Part shown: in pieces, positions 56,246 through 63,540 of the stretch | Position numbering within the stretch: the first letter of the stretch is position 1 | How the letters are laid out: each line of letters starts with the position of its first letter | Assembly (NCBI GenBank): GCA_003281645.1 | Contig: QCBJ01000008.1 | Coordinates: 1-63,540, forward strand | Direction: 5' to 3' | DNA from: Prochlorococcus sp. AG-347-G20 | GTDB taxonomy: Bacteria; Cyanobacteriota; Cyanobacteriia; PCC-6307; Cyanobiaceae | DNA length: 63,540 bases | Program-made: the position numbers and the translations under genes | The notes under the pieces: model-generated | Told to the model about the DNA's origin: nothing | The model's database searches: none | The model's input: only the letters and a program-made list of their open reading frames with translations

Positions 56246-56506
56246 TTAAACAAAACCTGGAATTATTTGGCCTGTTGTTAAGTAAGCTCCGACAGCAGCA
56301 ATTAATCCAAGCATTGCGAATCTGCCATTAAGAGTTTCTGCAACAACTTTTTCTTTTTCGATTGTTTTTACTTTAGGGTTTGAATTTGTCATTGGATTTG
56401 AAATTAGATAGTTTAAATTTTCGTTTTGAAATTGCTTGGTTAGATAAGCAACGAGGATAGCTGTGAAGAATACGATTACAGCTAAAAAACCTGAAAGAGG
56501 AGACAT
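56246..56506 (-). CDS. hli: high-light-inducible protein (two-helix form)
   Basis: 86 residues from the ATG at 56506. A first membrane helix (MSPLSGFLAVIVFFTAILVA) precedes the Hlip chlorophyll-binding helix ETLNGRFAMLGLIAAVGAYL followed by TTGQIIPGF. A longer frame to 56581 would overlap the neighbouring hli gene and is rejected. Start and the previous stop share one base (TAATG). Hlips bind chlorophyll and protect assembling photosystems. Confidence 0.9.
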   Translation of the reverse strand: MSPLSGFLAVIVFFTAILVAYLTKQFQNENLNYLISNPMTNSNPKVKTIEKEKVVAETLNGRFAMLGLIAAVGAYLTTGQIIPGFV

Positions 56507-56535
56507 TAGAAAATACCTGGAATTATTTGGCCTGT
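56255..56535 (-). repeat. 21-bp direct repeat shared by the two hli genes
   Basis: An identical 21-base stretch occurs at 56255-56275 and 56515-56535. It encodes the shared C-terminal motif TGQIIPG of both Hlips. It could arise from duplication or from constraint plus gene conversion. Confidence 0.7.
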
Positions 56536-56715
56536 AGTTACATAAGCCCCCAAAAGTGCAACTAAACCGATCATTGCCCAACGACCATTAACTTTTTCTG
56601 CATTTTGAGGATATCCATCGTAAGAAACAGATTGATCAACATAAGGACGAGGTTCAGTTGGAAAAATATTTTGCCTTCCACCTGATTCTGTTGTTATGTA
56701 TGAAGAATTAGTCAT
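56506..56715 (-). CDS. hli: high-light-inducible protein
   Basis: 69 residues. A soluble N-terminus (SGGRQNIFPTEPRPYVDQ) precedes the Hlip helix EKVNGRWAMIGLVALLGAYV and TTGQIIPGIF. The E-x-x-N-G-R-x-A-M motif holds the chlorophyll ligands. First gene of a three-gene minus-strand unit. Confidence 0.93.
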   Translation of the reverse strand: MTNSSYITTESGGRQNIFPTEPRPYVDQSVSYDGYPQNAEKVNGRWAMIGLVALLGAYVTTGQIIPGIF

Positions 56716-56785
56716 TGGGTAAATAATTTAATTGTTAACAAACGTAACATTTTTATTAATTAATGTAAAGAAAAAGGTTAAAAAT

Positions 56786-56929
56786 ATGCGTAATTCGGTA
56801 TTTTTAAAACATTTCTGTCACAGATACGTAACAGTTAGTAATTTATGTTTTAAGTTGAAGCTAATAACTAAAAGATCATGGAGATATGAAAAAGCTTCTT
56901 CGGATTTGCTTTTGACTGATCAAAATTAA
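56786..56929 (+). CDS. possible 47-residue basic protein
   Basis: ATG 56786 opens MRNSVFLKHFCHRYVTVSNL, followed by KLKLITKRSWRYEKASSDLL and the end LTDQN. Composition (Arg, Trp, Tyr) is more protein-like than chance in such AT-rich DNA, and it lies in an otherwise empty 497-base spacer. No homology can be claimed. Confidence 0.4.
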   Translation: MRNSVFLKHFCHRYVTVSNLCFKLKLITKRSWRYEKASSDLLLTDQN

Positions 56930-56932
56930 ATA

Positions 56933-56992
56933 ATGACAGATCCTATTCTCTACTTATCAATGATCCTTGGGCTGGTAGGGGGTATATATTGA
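56933..56992 (+). CDS. possible 19-residue membrane microprotein
   Basis: MTDPILYLSMILGLVGGIY followed by TGA. The hydrophobic pattern fits a single short membrane helix and it begins 3 bases after the previous small frame. It could equally be a truncated remnant. Very tentative. Confidence 0.2.
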   Translation: MTDPILYLSMILGLVGGIY

Positions 56993-57026
56993 TTTCCTCT
57001 TTAAACTCTGGACCATAAGCTTAAAT

Positions 57027-57165
57027 TTAAGAACAAAAGTGATGAAATCTTTTATCATCAATGTCAGCAATTAAATCATATTCCTCTAATTTTTTTGTAA
57101 TCCTTTTATATTGTCTCTTACTTAGAACCTATTGTAATAACTGGGTTCTTAGGAATTGCTTATAA
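57027..57165 (-). pseudogene. possible decayed small gene
   Basis: One minus-strand frame reads LSKRQYKRITKKLEEYDLIA, DIDDKRFHHFCS and stop, and the adjacent frame just upstream reads AIPKNPVITIGSK. A single base change would join them, which suggests a broken short gene. No start codon or family is evident. Confidence 0.25.
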
Positions 57166-57212
57166 GGTTTAAAGTGAGTTAATTGTATCAGATGTTTTTT
57201 TTATATTCACTT

Positions 57213-58442
57213 TTATCCAATACTTACGTATTTTTTCCCTTTTTTAATTTCTTGCTCAACAAAAAGTCTGGCCCAATTGTCTACTTCAAGAATATCCTCC
57301 AATTCGGGACTCAAATTCAAATTCTCCATATGTGATTCACAAGCTTTACTTATAAATGTTGGAATTTCTTGAAAAGAAATTTTTTCTTTGAGGAATTGTT
57401 CAACAGCTATTTCATTAGCAGCATTTAAGACTGCAGGCATAGTCCCAGAAGATTTTCCTGCCGCATAGGCAAGTCCCATGCATGGATATTTAAACTCGTC
57501 TGGCTCTTTAAAAGTTAATTTTCCAATTTCACTTAGGTTTAATCTTTTCCAATTTGTTTTAAATCTTTCAGGCCAACTCATCGCATATAAAATGGGTAGT
57601 TTCATATCTGGCCAACCTAATTGAGCTAATACTGAAGAATCTTCCATCTCAATCATTGAATGAATAATACTTTGAGGGTGGATAACTATTTCGATATTTT
57701 CGTAAGAGGTCCCAAATAAATAATGAGCTTCTATAACTTCTAATCCTTTATTCATAAGAGTTGCAGAATCTACAGTTATTTTTTTTCCCATATCCCAATT
57801 AGGATGTGAAGTCGCATCTTCCACTGTGACATGCTTTAAATCCTCAACGGCCCAATCTCTGAAAGCACCACCAGAAGCTGTTAAATGTATGGCTTTTAAA
57901 CCCTTAGGCATCTCTCCTGTTGAAAAATCTGCATTTTCATAATTAGGTAATCCTTGTAAACATTGAAAGATAGCAGAGTGTTCTGAATCAGCAGGTAAGA
58001 GCCTACTATTATTTTTCTTTAATGCAGGTATAACAATTGTTCCTGCCGCAATTAAAGTTTCTTTGTTTGCAAGTGCAATATTTTTCCCCGCATTAATTGC
58101 TGACATTGTTGGAATTAAGCCTGCACAGCCTACTATCCCTGTTACCACAGTATCTGCCTTATCCCATGCTGCAACTGCGTTAATCCCCTGCTTTCCACCT
58201 AAAATCAAGGGAGCATCATCCAAATCTAAGTTATTAATATTATCTTTTAAATCTTCTATAAGACTTTCATCCTCAATTGCAACTACCTCTGGTTTATGTG
58301 TTTTAACTTGTTCAGTTAATAAATTAATATTTCTTCCTGCAGAAAGAGCTACGGCTTTAAACTTATCAGGCTGCTCACTAGCTATTTCGAGAGTTTGAGT
58401 CCCTATTGAACCAGTAGAACCGAGCACAGTAATGTATTTCAA
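57213..58442 (-). CDS. dxr: 1-deoxy-D-xylulose 5-phosphate reductoisomerase
   Basis: 409 residues. NADPH-binding [16 protein letters not shown], the [11 protein letters not shown] segment, the catalytic-loop [11 protein letters not shown] and metal-binding [13 protein letters not shown] are all present. It makes methylerythritol phosphate for isoprenoids, carotenoids and the chlorophyll phytyl tail. Confidence 0.97.
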   Translation of the reverse strand: MKYITVLGSTGSIGTQTLEIASEQPDKFKAVALSAGRNINLLTEQVKTHKPEVVAIEDESLIEDLKDNINNLDLDDAPLILGGKQGINAVAAWDKADTVVTGIVGCAGLIPTMSAINAGKNIALANKETLIAAGTIVIPALKKNNSRLLPADSEHSAIFQCLQGLPNYENADFSTGEMPKGLKAIHLTASGGAFRDWAVEDLKHVTVEDATSHPNWDMGKKITVDSATLMNKGLEVIEAHYLFGTSYENIEIVIHPQSIIHSMIEMEDSSVLAQLGWPDMKLPILYAMSWPERFKTNWKRLNLSEIGKLTFKEPDEFKYPCMGLAYAAGKSSGTMPAVLNAANEIAVEQFLKEKISFQEIPTFISKACESHMENLNLSPELEDILEVDNWARLFVEQEIKKGKKYVSIG

Positions 58443-58524
58443 TTTTCTCTGATATTTCTAATATCTTCCCATTTAAAGGTGTATTTAAAAAACAAAAATT
58501 TCAAATTGGTTTTTTTCTTAAAAT

Positions 58525-59994
58525 TTAGACCCTTATCCATGTTGTTATTTCCTTTGATTGATCAATAAGTTCAATACCTTTTTCTTTTAACAAATTCCTG
58601 ATTTCATCCGCCTTCGCATAATTCTTTTCCATTTTTGCTTTCAATCTTTCATCAATAAGCGATGATATTTCATCTTCTTTTATTTTACTTTCTTTTACTA
58701 AAACCTCTTTTTTAAGACCAAGTACCTCGGACAACTTTTCAAGAGTTTTAAAACTCTCAAGTAGAAAGAATTTTTCATTTAGGTCTATTTTAAAACCTTC
58801 AACCCTTTGAAATTGGTTTAAAAAGTTTTTTAATGGTTTCGCTAAATCGTAAATAATTGCAATAGCACCTGCTGTATTAAGGTCATTACCAAGAGCCTCA
58901 GAAAATTTAAGCTTTTTTTGAGATAATTCAATACTTATTTTCTCTTTATATTCTTCTTCGAGAGATTCATTTTTTTCAATAGATCTAAAAGCACCTTTTG
59001 TAAGGTCCATAAAAGAAAGGGCTACATTAATGTTTTTCCAAGCTTCTGAAGCACTCCTTAAAGCTTCTTCAGTAAAATCGAGTGGTTTTCTATAATTCAC
59101 AGTCATAACAAAATATCGCAAAGTCATAGGGCTTATACCTGACTTAATTAGCTCTCTGATAGTTTTAAAATTTTTAAGTGATTTACTCATCTTTTGTCCA
59201 TTTACATTGACCATCCCATTGTGTAACCAATAGTTTGCTAGCTTTTTGCCATTGGCTGCTTCTGATTGGGCGATTTCATTCTCATGATGAGGAAAAATCA
59301 AATCAGAACCACCTAAATGGATATCAATAGTATCTCCTAATTCATCTTTAACCATCGCAGAACATTCAATATGCCATCCCGGTCTACCTTTACCCCATGG
59401 CGAATCAAAAAATGGTTCATCATCTTTAGCTTTTTTCCATAGTGCAAAATCTTGCGGATTTAGTTTTTTACTATTTTCCTCATTAGCCATTCTTCCTTGC
59501 TGATTGATATTTTGTTCTTGTATATTTTGATTACTTAGCTTTCCATAATTTTTATTTTTAAAAACAGAATAATAAACATCTCCATCTCTAGAGTATGCAT
59601 AACCTTTGTCCTCGAGGATTGTTATGAAGGAGCAGATATTACATATATGATTAGTTGCTCTTGGCATACTATCCGGTCGCATTATCCCTAAAGAATCCAT
59701 ATCTTTATGAAATTCTAAAATATTCTTTTCAGAAACTTCCTTCATTGAACTGCATTCTTCTTTCGCTCTTTTTAAGATCTTGTCATCAATATCTGTAAAA
59801 TTTTGAACATACTTTACTTTGAAATCACTGTAAATTAAAAATCTTCTCAATACATCCCATGCTATATAACTTCTGGCATGACCAAGATGACATAAATCAT
59901 AAACAGTTACTCCACAACAATAAATTTTTACTACATCATCAATAGGCTTAAAAACCTCAACTCTTTTGCTTAAAGTATTAAAAAGTTTGATCAT
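58525..59994 (-). CDS. cysS: cysteinyl-tRNA synthetase
   Basis: 489 residues. The class I signature is seen as HLGHARSYIAWDVLRRF and the KMSKS motif as GQKMSKSLKNF. Zinc ligands include Cys in YCCGVTVYDLC and the HIECSAM region. A C-terminal anticodon domain ends QSKEITTWIRV. Attaches cysteine to its tRNA. Confidence 0.97.
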   Translation of the reverse strand: MIKLFNTLSKRVEVFKPIDDVVKIYCCGVTVYDLCHLGHARSYIAWDVLRRFLIYSDFKVKYVQNFTDIDDKILKRAKEECSSMKEVSEKNILEFHKDMDSLGIMRPDSMPRATNHICNICSFITILEDKGYAYSRDGDVYYSVFKNKNYGKLSNQNIQEQNINQQGRMANEENSKKLNPQDFALWKKAKDDEPFFDSPWGKGRPGWHIECSAMVKDELGDTIDIHLGGSDLIFPHHENEIAQSEAANGKKLANYWLHNGMVNVNGQKMSKSLKNFKTIRELIKSGISPMTLRYFVMTVNYRKPLDFTEEALRSASEAWKNINVALSFMDLTKGAFRSIEKNESLEEEYKEKISIELSQKKLKFSEALGNDLNTAGAIAIIYDLAKPLKNFLNQFQRVEGFKIDLNEKFFLLESFKTLEKLSEVLGLKKEVLVKESKIKEDEISSLIDERLKAKMEKNYAKADEIRNLLKEKGIELIDQSKEITTWIRV

Positions 59995-60018
59995 CTTAAA
60001 CTAAGTATTTCATAAGGT

Positions 60019-62949
60019 TTATTTTGTCTCCATCCAGTTGTCTCCAATTCCAATATCAACTAAAAGTGGCACATTTAATTTTACACAATCTTCCATAGTC
60101 TTCCTTACTAATTTCGTCGTAATTTCCAAAGAATCTGGTTCAACTTCAAACAATAATTCATCATGTACTTGTAAAAGCATTTTTGCGGGAACGTTCCTTT
60201 CTATGAATTTCTTATTTAGTTGAACCATTGCAATTTTAATAATATCCGCACTTGAACCCTGAATTGGTGCATTAGCTGCGGCTCTTAATGACTGTGCTTC
60301 CATGCCAGCCCTTCTTGCAGATTGCAGGTCAATTTCGTAAGGATCTTTCCCTATTAATCTTCCAAGTCCATTTTTATCGAACTTAAATTCTCTTTTACGA
60401 CCAAAAATTGTTTTTACATAACCTTTTGACAAGGCAAGCCTTTCTTGGAGTTCAAGAAATTTGAAAATTTTTGAATATCTTTCTTTGTATTTTATTAGGA
60501 ATTCTTTTGCCTCTGGAGTACTTACGCCTGTTGAACGGGCAAACTTTTTTATACCCATACCATAGATAACTCCAAAATTTATTGTTTTCCCAACTCTCCT
60601 TTCGTCGGATGATATTTCTTCTTTCTCGAAAATTAATCTTGCAGTCAAAGAATGAATGTCATCATTTTTATGAAATGCATTAATTAATATTTGTTCATCC
60701 GCTAAGTGAGCAAGTATTCTTAATTCGATCTGAGAATAATCAGCTGATAAAAGTTTCCAATTTTTTTCAGGTAAGAATGCTTTTCTGATTCTTCTACTAA
60801 ATTCAGTCCTAACCGGAATATTTTGAAGATTAGGATTGCTACTACTGAGTCTTCCAGTTGCTGTAGCAGCTTGATTAAAGTTTGTATGAACCCTTCCTGT
60901 CTTTTCGTTAATAAGATTTGGAAGAGCATCAATATAAGTACTAAGTAATTTGCTGAGAGTTCTATGTTTTATTAAGTGTTGGATTATTTCATGCTCGTCG
61001 ACTAATCTCTCAAGAACTACTGCATCCGTACTCCATCCTGTTTTTGTTTTGCGTGATTTCTTTTTATCCAAATTTAATTTTTCAAATAAGATCTCACCGA
61101 GTTGTTTTGGTGAAGATAGATTAAAATTTTCTTCTGCTAATTCATAAACTTTACTTTCAATATCTTCTAAGGTACTTTTTAGTTCTTTTGAGAGTTTATC
61201 TAAATAAGGGATATCGATGGTTATTCCATTCATTTCCATTTGAGACAATACAGGCTCTAAAGGCAGCTCGATTTCTTCGAACAATTTGATTAATTCATCT
61301 TTTTCCTTTGAAAATCTTTCTTTAAAAATTTTGACAATTTTAAAAGTTAGAAATACATCATAACCGCAGTAAATACTTGCTTCATTAATATCAACAAATG
61401 AAAAGTCTTTATTTTTTCCAACTGTTTCTTTAAATGAAGGGGGCTTAAATGCAAATAATCTAAAACTAATTTCACTTAACCCATGCTTCTCCTGGTTATT
61501 AAGAAGGTAGTCTGCTAACAAGGTGTCAAAGGTTACGCCTTTAAGATCAAGTCCATGATTAAAAAATATTTGCCTATCAAATTTAGAATTTTGGAGTGCC
61601 TTTTCTTTTTTTGGATCTTCTATCCAAGTTCTTAGTTTTGAGAAAACATCTTCAATTGATAATTGATTGGGAGTCTCCTTTTTTGTTTGATGACCAAGAG
61701 GTATATAAAATAAATCATCATTTTCTTCCCCAAGACATAACCCTATCCCAACAAGTTCCGCATCGATTGGATTTAAACTATTGGTCTCTGTATCTAAAGA
61801 AACTATCTCATTGGTCTTGTCTAATCTTTGAATTAATTTATTAAGTAATTCGAAATCATTTACAATAGTTACCTTAATTTTAGGGATTTTATTTTCACTA
61901 TTTTCTAATTCATTTTTACTGGAGACTTTTGGTACCTTCCCCTCCTCTTTAACTACATTATTTTTGTCAAAACCACCTTTGCTGAAAGTTGAATTGAAAA
62001 TATCAATTTGTCTAAGAAGTGTTGATAATTCTAGTTTTTGCAGTGACTCTGAGAGAAGTTCTTGATTTATATTTTTTAATTCATAACCATCACTTAATAT
62101 CAAAGGCACTTCAGTATTTATTTTTGCTAAATCCCTGGAAAGAAAAGCATTATGTTTATCATTTCTGAGTTTTTCTATAACTGAACCTTTGATGAATCCT
62201 TTATATTTCTTATCGTTGTTCTGCTGAATCTTGTCCAATGTATGATAGATTCCATCAAGAGTGTCGTTCTCTTTTAGTAGATTAATCGCAGTTTTTGGAC
62301 CTACCCCTTTAATACCCGGAATATTATCAGAACTATCACCAGTTAGGGCTTTAAGATCAACTACTCTTTCTGGCGCAACACCTAATTTTTCTTTTACTCC
62401 ATTTTCATTCATAAGAGTTGGATTACCACTTTTCGCATATGGACCACCACCCATATAAAGTACATAAATATCTTTTTGATCATCTACTAATTGAAATAAG
62501 TCCCTATCTCCAGAAAGAATATTCACGCACCATCCTTTAGAAGAAGCATCATTTGCAATTGTGCCTAGGAGATCATCTGCTTCGTATCCTGGAGATTTAA
62601 AAATTGGTAAATTAAGGCTTTCTTCTAAAATGATTTCTAGTTGTTCAATATCCTGAAAAAAAACATCTGGTGCTACATCTCTATTGGCCTTATAATTTGG
62701 ATCTAATTCATGTCTGAAAGTTGGTTTTTCGGTATCAAACGTAATACATACACCCTCAGGACTAATATTTTTGCAATTATCCAGAAGACTTTTTAGAAAT
62801 CCATAAGTGACACTTGTTGGAAATCCCTCTTTGGTGGTTAAACCTCCATCAATCCCTTTGCTAAATGCATAGAAGCTTCTAAAAGCAAGTGAGTGGCCAT
62901 CGACTAAAAGTAAAATTGGTTTTTTAGAGTTTTCAAATTTTAAACTCAT
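60019..62949 (-). CDS. polA: DNA polymerase I
   Basis: 976 residues in three domains: 5' nuclease (LLVDGHSLAFRSFYAF, ALTGDSSDNIPGIKGVGPKT), 3'-5' exonuclease (VSLDTETNSLNPIDAELVGI, keeping the Asp and Glu pair) and polymerase (LSADYSQIELRILAHLADE, RVGKTINFGVIYGMG and LLQVHDELLFEVE). Processes Okazaki fragments and fills repair gaps. Its start overlaps the upstream efflux adaptor stop by 4 bases. Confidence 0.98.
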   Translation of the reverse strand: MSLKFENSKKPILLLVDGHSLAFRSFYAFSKGIDGGLTTKEGFPTSVTYGFLKSLLDNCKNISPEGVCITFDTEKPTFRHELDPNYKANRDVAPDVFFQDIEQLEIILEESLNLPIFKSPGYEADDLLGTIANDASSKGWCVNILSGDRDLFQLVDDQKDIYVLYMGGGPYAKSGNPTLMNENGVKEKLGVAPERVVDLKALTGDSSDNIPGIKGVGPKTAINLLKENDTLDGIYHTLDKIQQNNDKKYKGFIKGSVIEKLRNDKHNAFLSRDLAKINTEVPLILSDGYELKNINQELLSESLQKLELSTLLRQIDIFNSTFSKGGFDKNNVVKEEGKVPKVSSKNELENSENKIPKIKVTIVNDFELLNKLIQRLDKTNEIVSLDTETNSLNPIDAELVGIGLCLGEENDDLFYIPLGHQTKKETPNQLSIEDVFSKLRTWIEDPKKEKALQNSKFDRQIFFNHGLDLKGVTFDTLLADYLLNNQEKHGLSEISFRLFAFKPPSFKETVGKNKDFSFVDINEASIYCGYDVFLTFKIVKIFKERFSKEKDELIKLFEEIELPLEPVLSQMEMNGITIDIPYLDKLSKELKSTLEDIESKVYELAEENFNLSSPKQLGEILFEKLNLDKKKSRKTKTGWSTDAVVLERLVDEHEIIQHLIKHRTLSKLLSTYIDALPNLINEKTGRVHTNFNQAATATGRLSSSNPNLQNIPVRTEFSRRIRKAFLPEKNWKLLSADYSQIELRILAHLADEQILINAFHKNDDIHSLTARLIFEKEEISSDERRVGKTINFGVIYGMGIKKFARSTGVSTPEAKEFLIKYKERYSKIFKFLELQERLALSKGYVKTIFGRKREFKFDKNGLGRLIGKDPYEIDLQSARRAGMEAQSLRAAANAPIQGSSADIIKIAMVQLNKKFIERNVPAKMLLQVHDELLFEVEPDSLEITTKLVRKTMEDCVKLNVPLLVDIGIGDNWMETK

Positions 62950-63540
62950 TTTCTCTTCTTAGCCCAAGGTGGAATATCAATAAAGATTTGCTCTCCAGGT
63001 TCTAATCCGTCAATGACTGAAGTTTTGTTTCCACTACTAATACCAATTTCGATTTTTTCAAATTTGGGAGAATTGTTTTTATCAACTTTCAAAATTCCTT
63101 TTTCACCTTTTTCTGTGACAATAGAAACTGTTGGCACTAGGATTTTTTCTTCATTACCTTCGACTCTAAATTCAAGATCTGCAGTCATTCCAATTTTAAT
63201 TTCTTCAAAAATATCTTTAAAATTTAAAGTTACTTCGAATGAGGTTACATTATTATCTTTTACAGCTCTTGTAGCTATTTTTTTAACTATGGCACTATAT
63301 TTTTTTGAGGGATAAGCCTCAATTCTTACAGAGGCTTCTTGACCTATTTTTATTCTGCCAATGTCACTCTCAGGAACTTTGGCAACAATTTCAAGACCCT
63401 CTGATAGTTCAAAAATAAAGTTTTTGGTTTTAGGGTCTGAACTTAAGTTTGTACTTGGTGTGACATAAGATCCTATCTCCGCATATTTTGCAGTTATCTT
63501 TCCTCCATAAGGAGCTTTAATTAGATAGAAACTTTTTTCA
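62946..63540 (-). CDS. HlyD/RND-type membrane fusion protein, C-terminal part
   Basis: The frame is open to the right edge, so the N-terminus lies outside. It reads YLIKAPYGGKITAKYAEIGS (lipoyl-like hairpin end), EIVAKVPESDIGRIKIGQEA then a beta-barrel (VRIEAYPSKKYSAIVKKIA) and the membrane-proximal end VSIVTEKGEKGILKV, GLEPGEQIFIDIPPWAK. It resembles DevB/MacA-type periplasmic adaptors that link an inner-membrane ABC or RND pump to the outer membrane. The partner pump is not in the window. Confidence 0.85.
   Translation of the reverse strand, partial: EKSFYLIKAPYGGKITAKYAEIGSYVTPSTNLSSDPKTKNFIFELSEGLEIVAKVPESDIGRIKIGQEASVRIEAYPSKKYSAIVKKIATRAVKDNNVTSFEVTLNFKDIFEEIKIGMTADLEFRVEGNEEKILVPTVSIVTEKGEKGILKVDKNNSPKFEKIEIGISSGNKTSVIDGLEPGEQIFIDIPPWAKKRK

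Noticed and set aside
56507..56581. Longer N-terminus for the second hli gene
   Set aside because: It would read out of frame through the chlorophyll-binding motif of the preceding hli gene; ATG 56506 yields a sensible membrane protein.

Overview
The window is a dense, strongly AT-rich cyanobacterial chromosome segment. It carries photosystem II genes psbD and psbC (overlapping), a prochlorophyte-type chlorophyll a/b antenna gene (pcb), petM, ycf4, ycf39, two high-light-inducible (hli) genes, the fused thioredoxin reductase-thioredoxin, and very short intergenic spaces. There are no phycobilisome genes. Together these point to Prochlorococcus, most likely a high-light-adapted type. That identification rests on gene content and reading of the proteins, not on a database search.

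Layout. 1-3.6 kb (minus strand): two cell-surface polysaccharide genes, a PMT-type membrane glycosyltransferase and an O-antigen ligase/polymerase. Each is broken by one extra base in a homopolymer (A7 and T9 in the sense strand). They lie on the 3' side of tRNA-Arg(UCU). 3.8-17.2 kb: conserved core with rsmI, cysQ, pnp, rpsN, rseP, serS, ycf46-like, yidC, a PH-domain gene, rnpA, rpmH, a DUF2808 gene, aroH and sppA. 17.3-23.8 kb: transporters and glycosyltransferases (EamA, GT4, ArnT-like, AEC, SemiSWEET) and a peroxiredoxin-like protein that lacks its catalytic cysteine. 23.9-33.1 kb: an iron-stress flavoured stretch: flavodoxin isiB followed by pcb, then small conserved cyanobacterial genes, glyQ, a Som porin, a PiuC-type iron dioxygenase and the divergent ferric-iron binding protein idiA/futA, with a perfect palindrome between the last two.

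33.2-38.8 kb is the accessory region: two GT4 glycosyltransferases, tRNA-Ser(CGA), then a roughly 1.8 kb segment bounded by the tRNA 3' end and a perfect 15-bp copy of it. This segment carries a secreted trypsin-like protease-TPR gene and helically phased short repeats at both ends, and looks like a small integrated element without its own integrase. It is followed by a possible structured RNA, a 52-aa gene with a very strong ribosome binding site, and a multiply disrupted rhomboid protease pseudogene.

38.8-56.7 kb returns to core functions: a DedA/TVP38-like protein, ferredoxin, cobQ, maf, psbC/psbD, ycf4, a lipoprotein cyclophilin whose start codon appears to have changed from ATG to ATA together with the overlapping ycf4 stop, ilvH, petM, ycf39, infA, NTRC, pntAAB, hydrolases and hli genes. 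56.7-57.2 kb is gene-poor and holds small or decayed ORFs. 57.2-63.5 kb holds dxr, cysS, polA and the C-terminal part of an HlyD-type efflux adaptor that runs off the right edge.

The features most worth a second look are the tRNA-Ser element, the two homopolymer-interrupted surface-polysaccharide genes, two genes without a normal start codon (AEC transporter, cyclophilin), the Ig-like insertion in YidC, and the candidate RNA near 37.6 kb.
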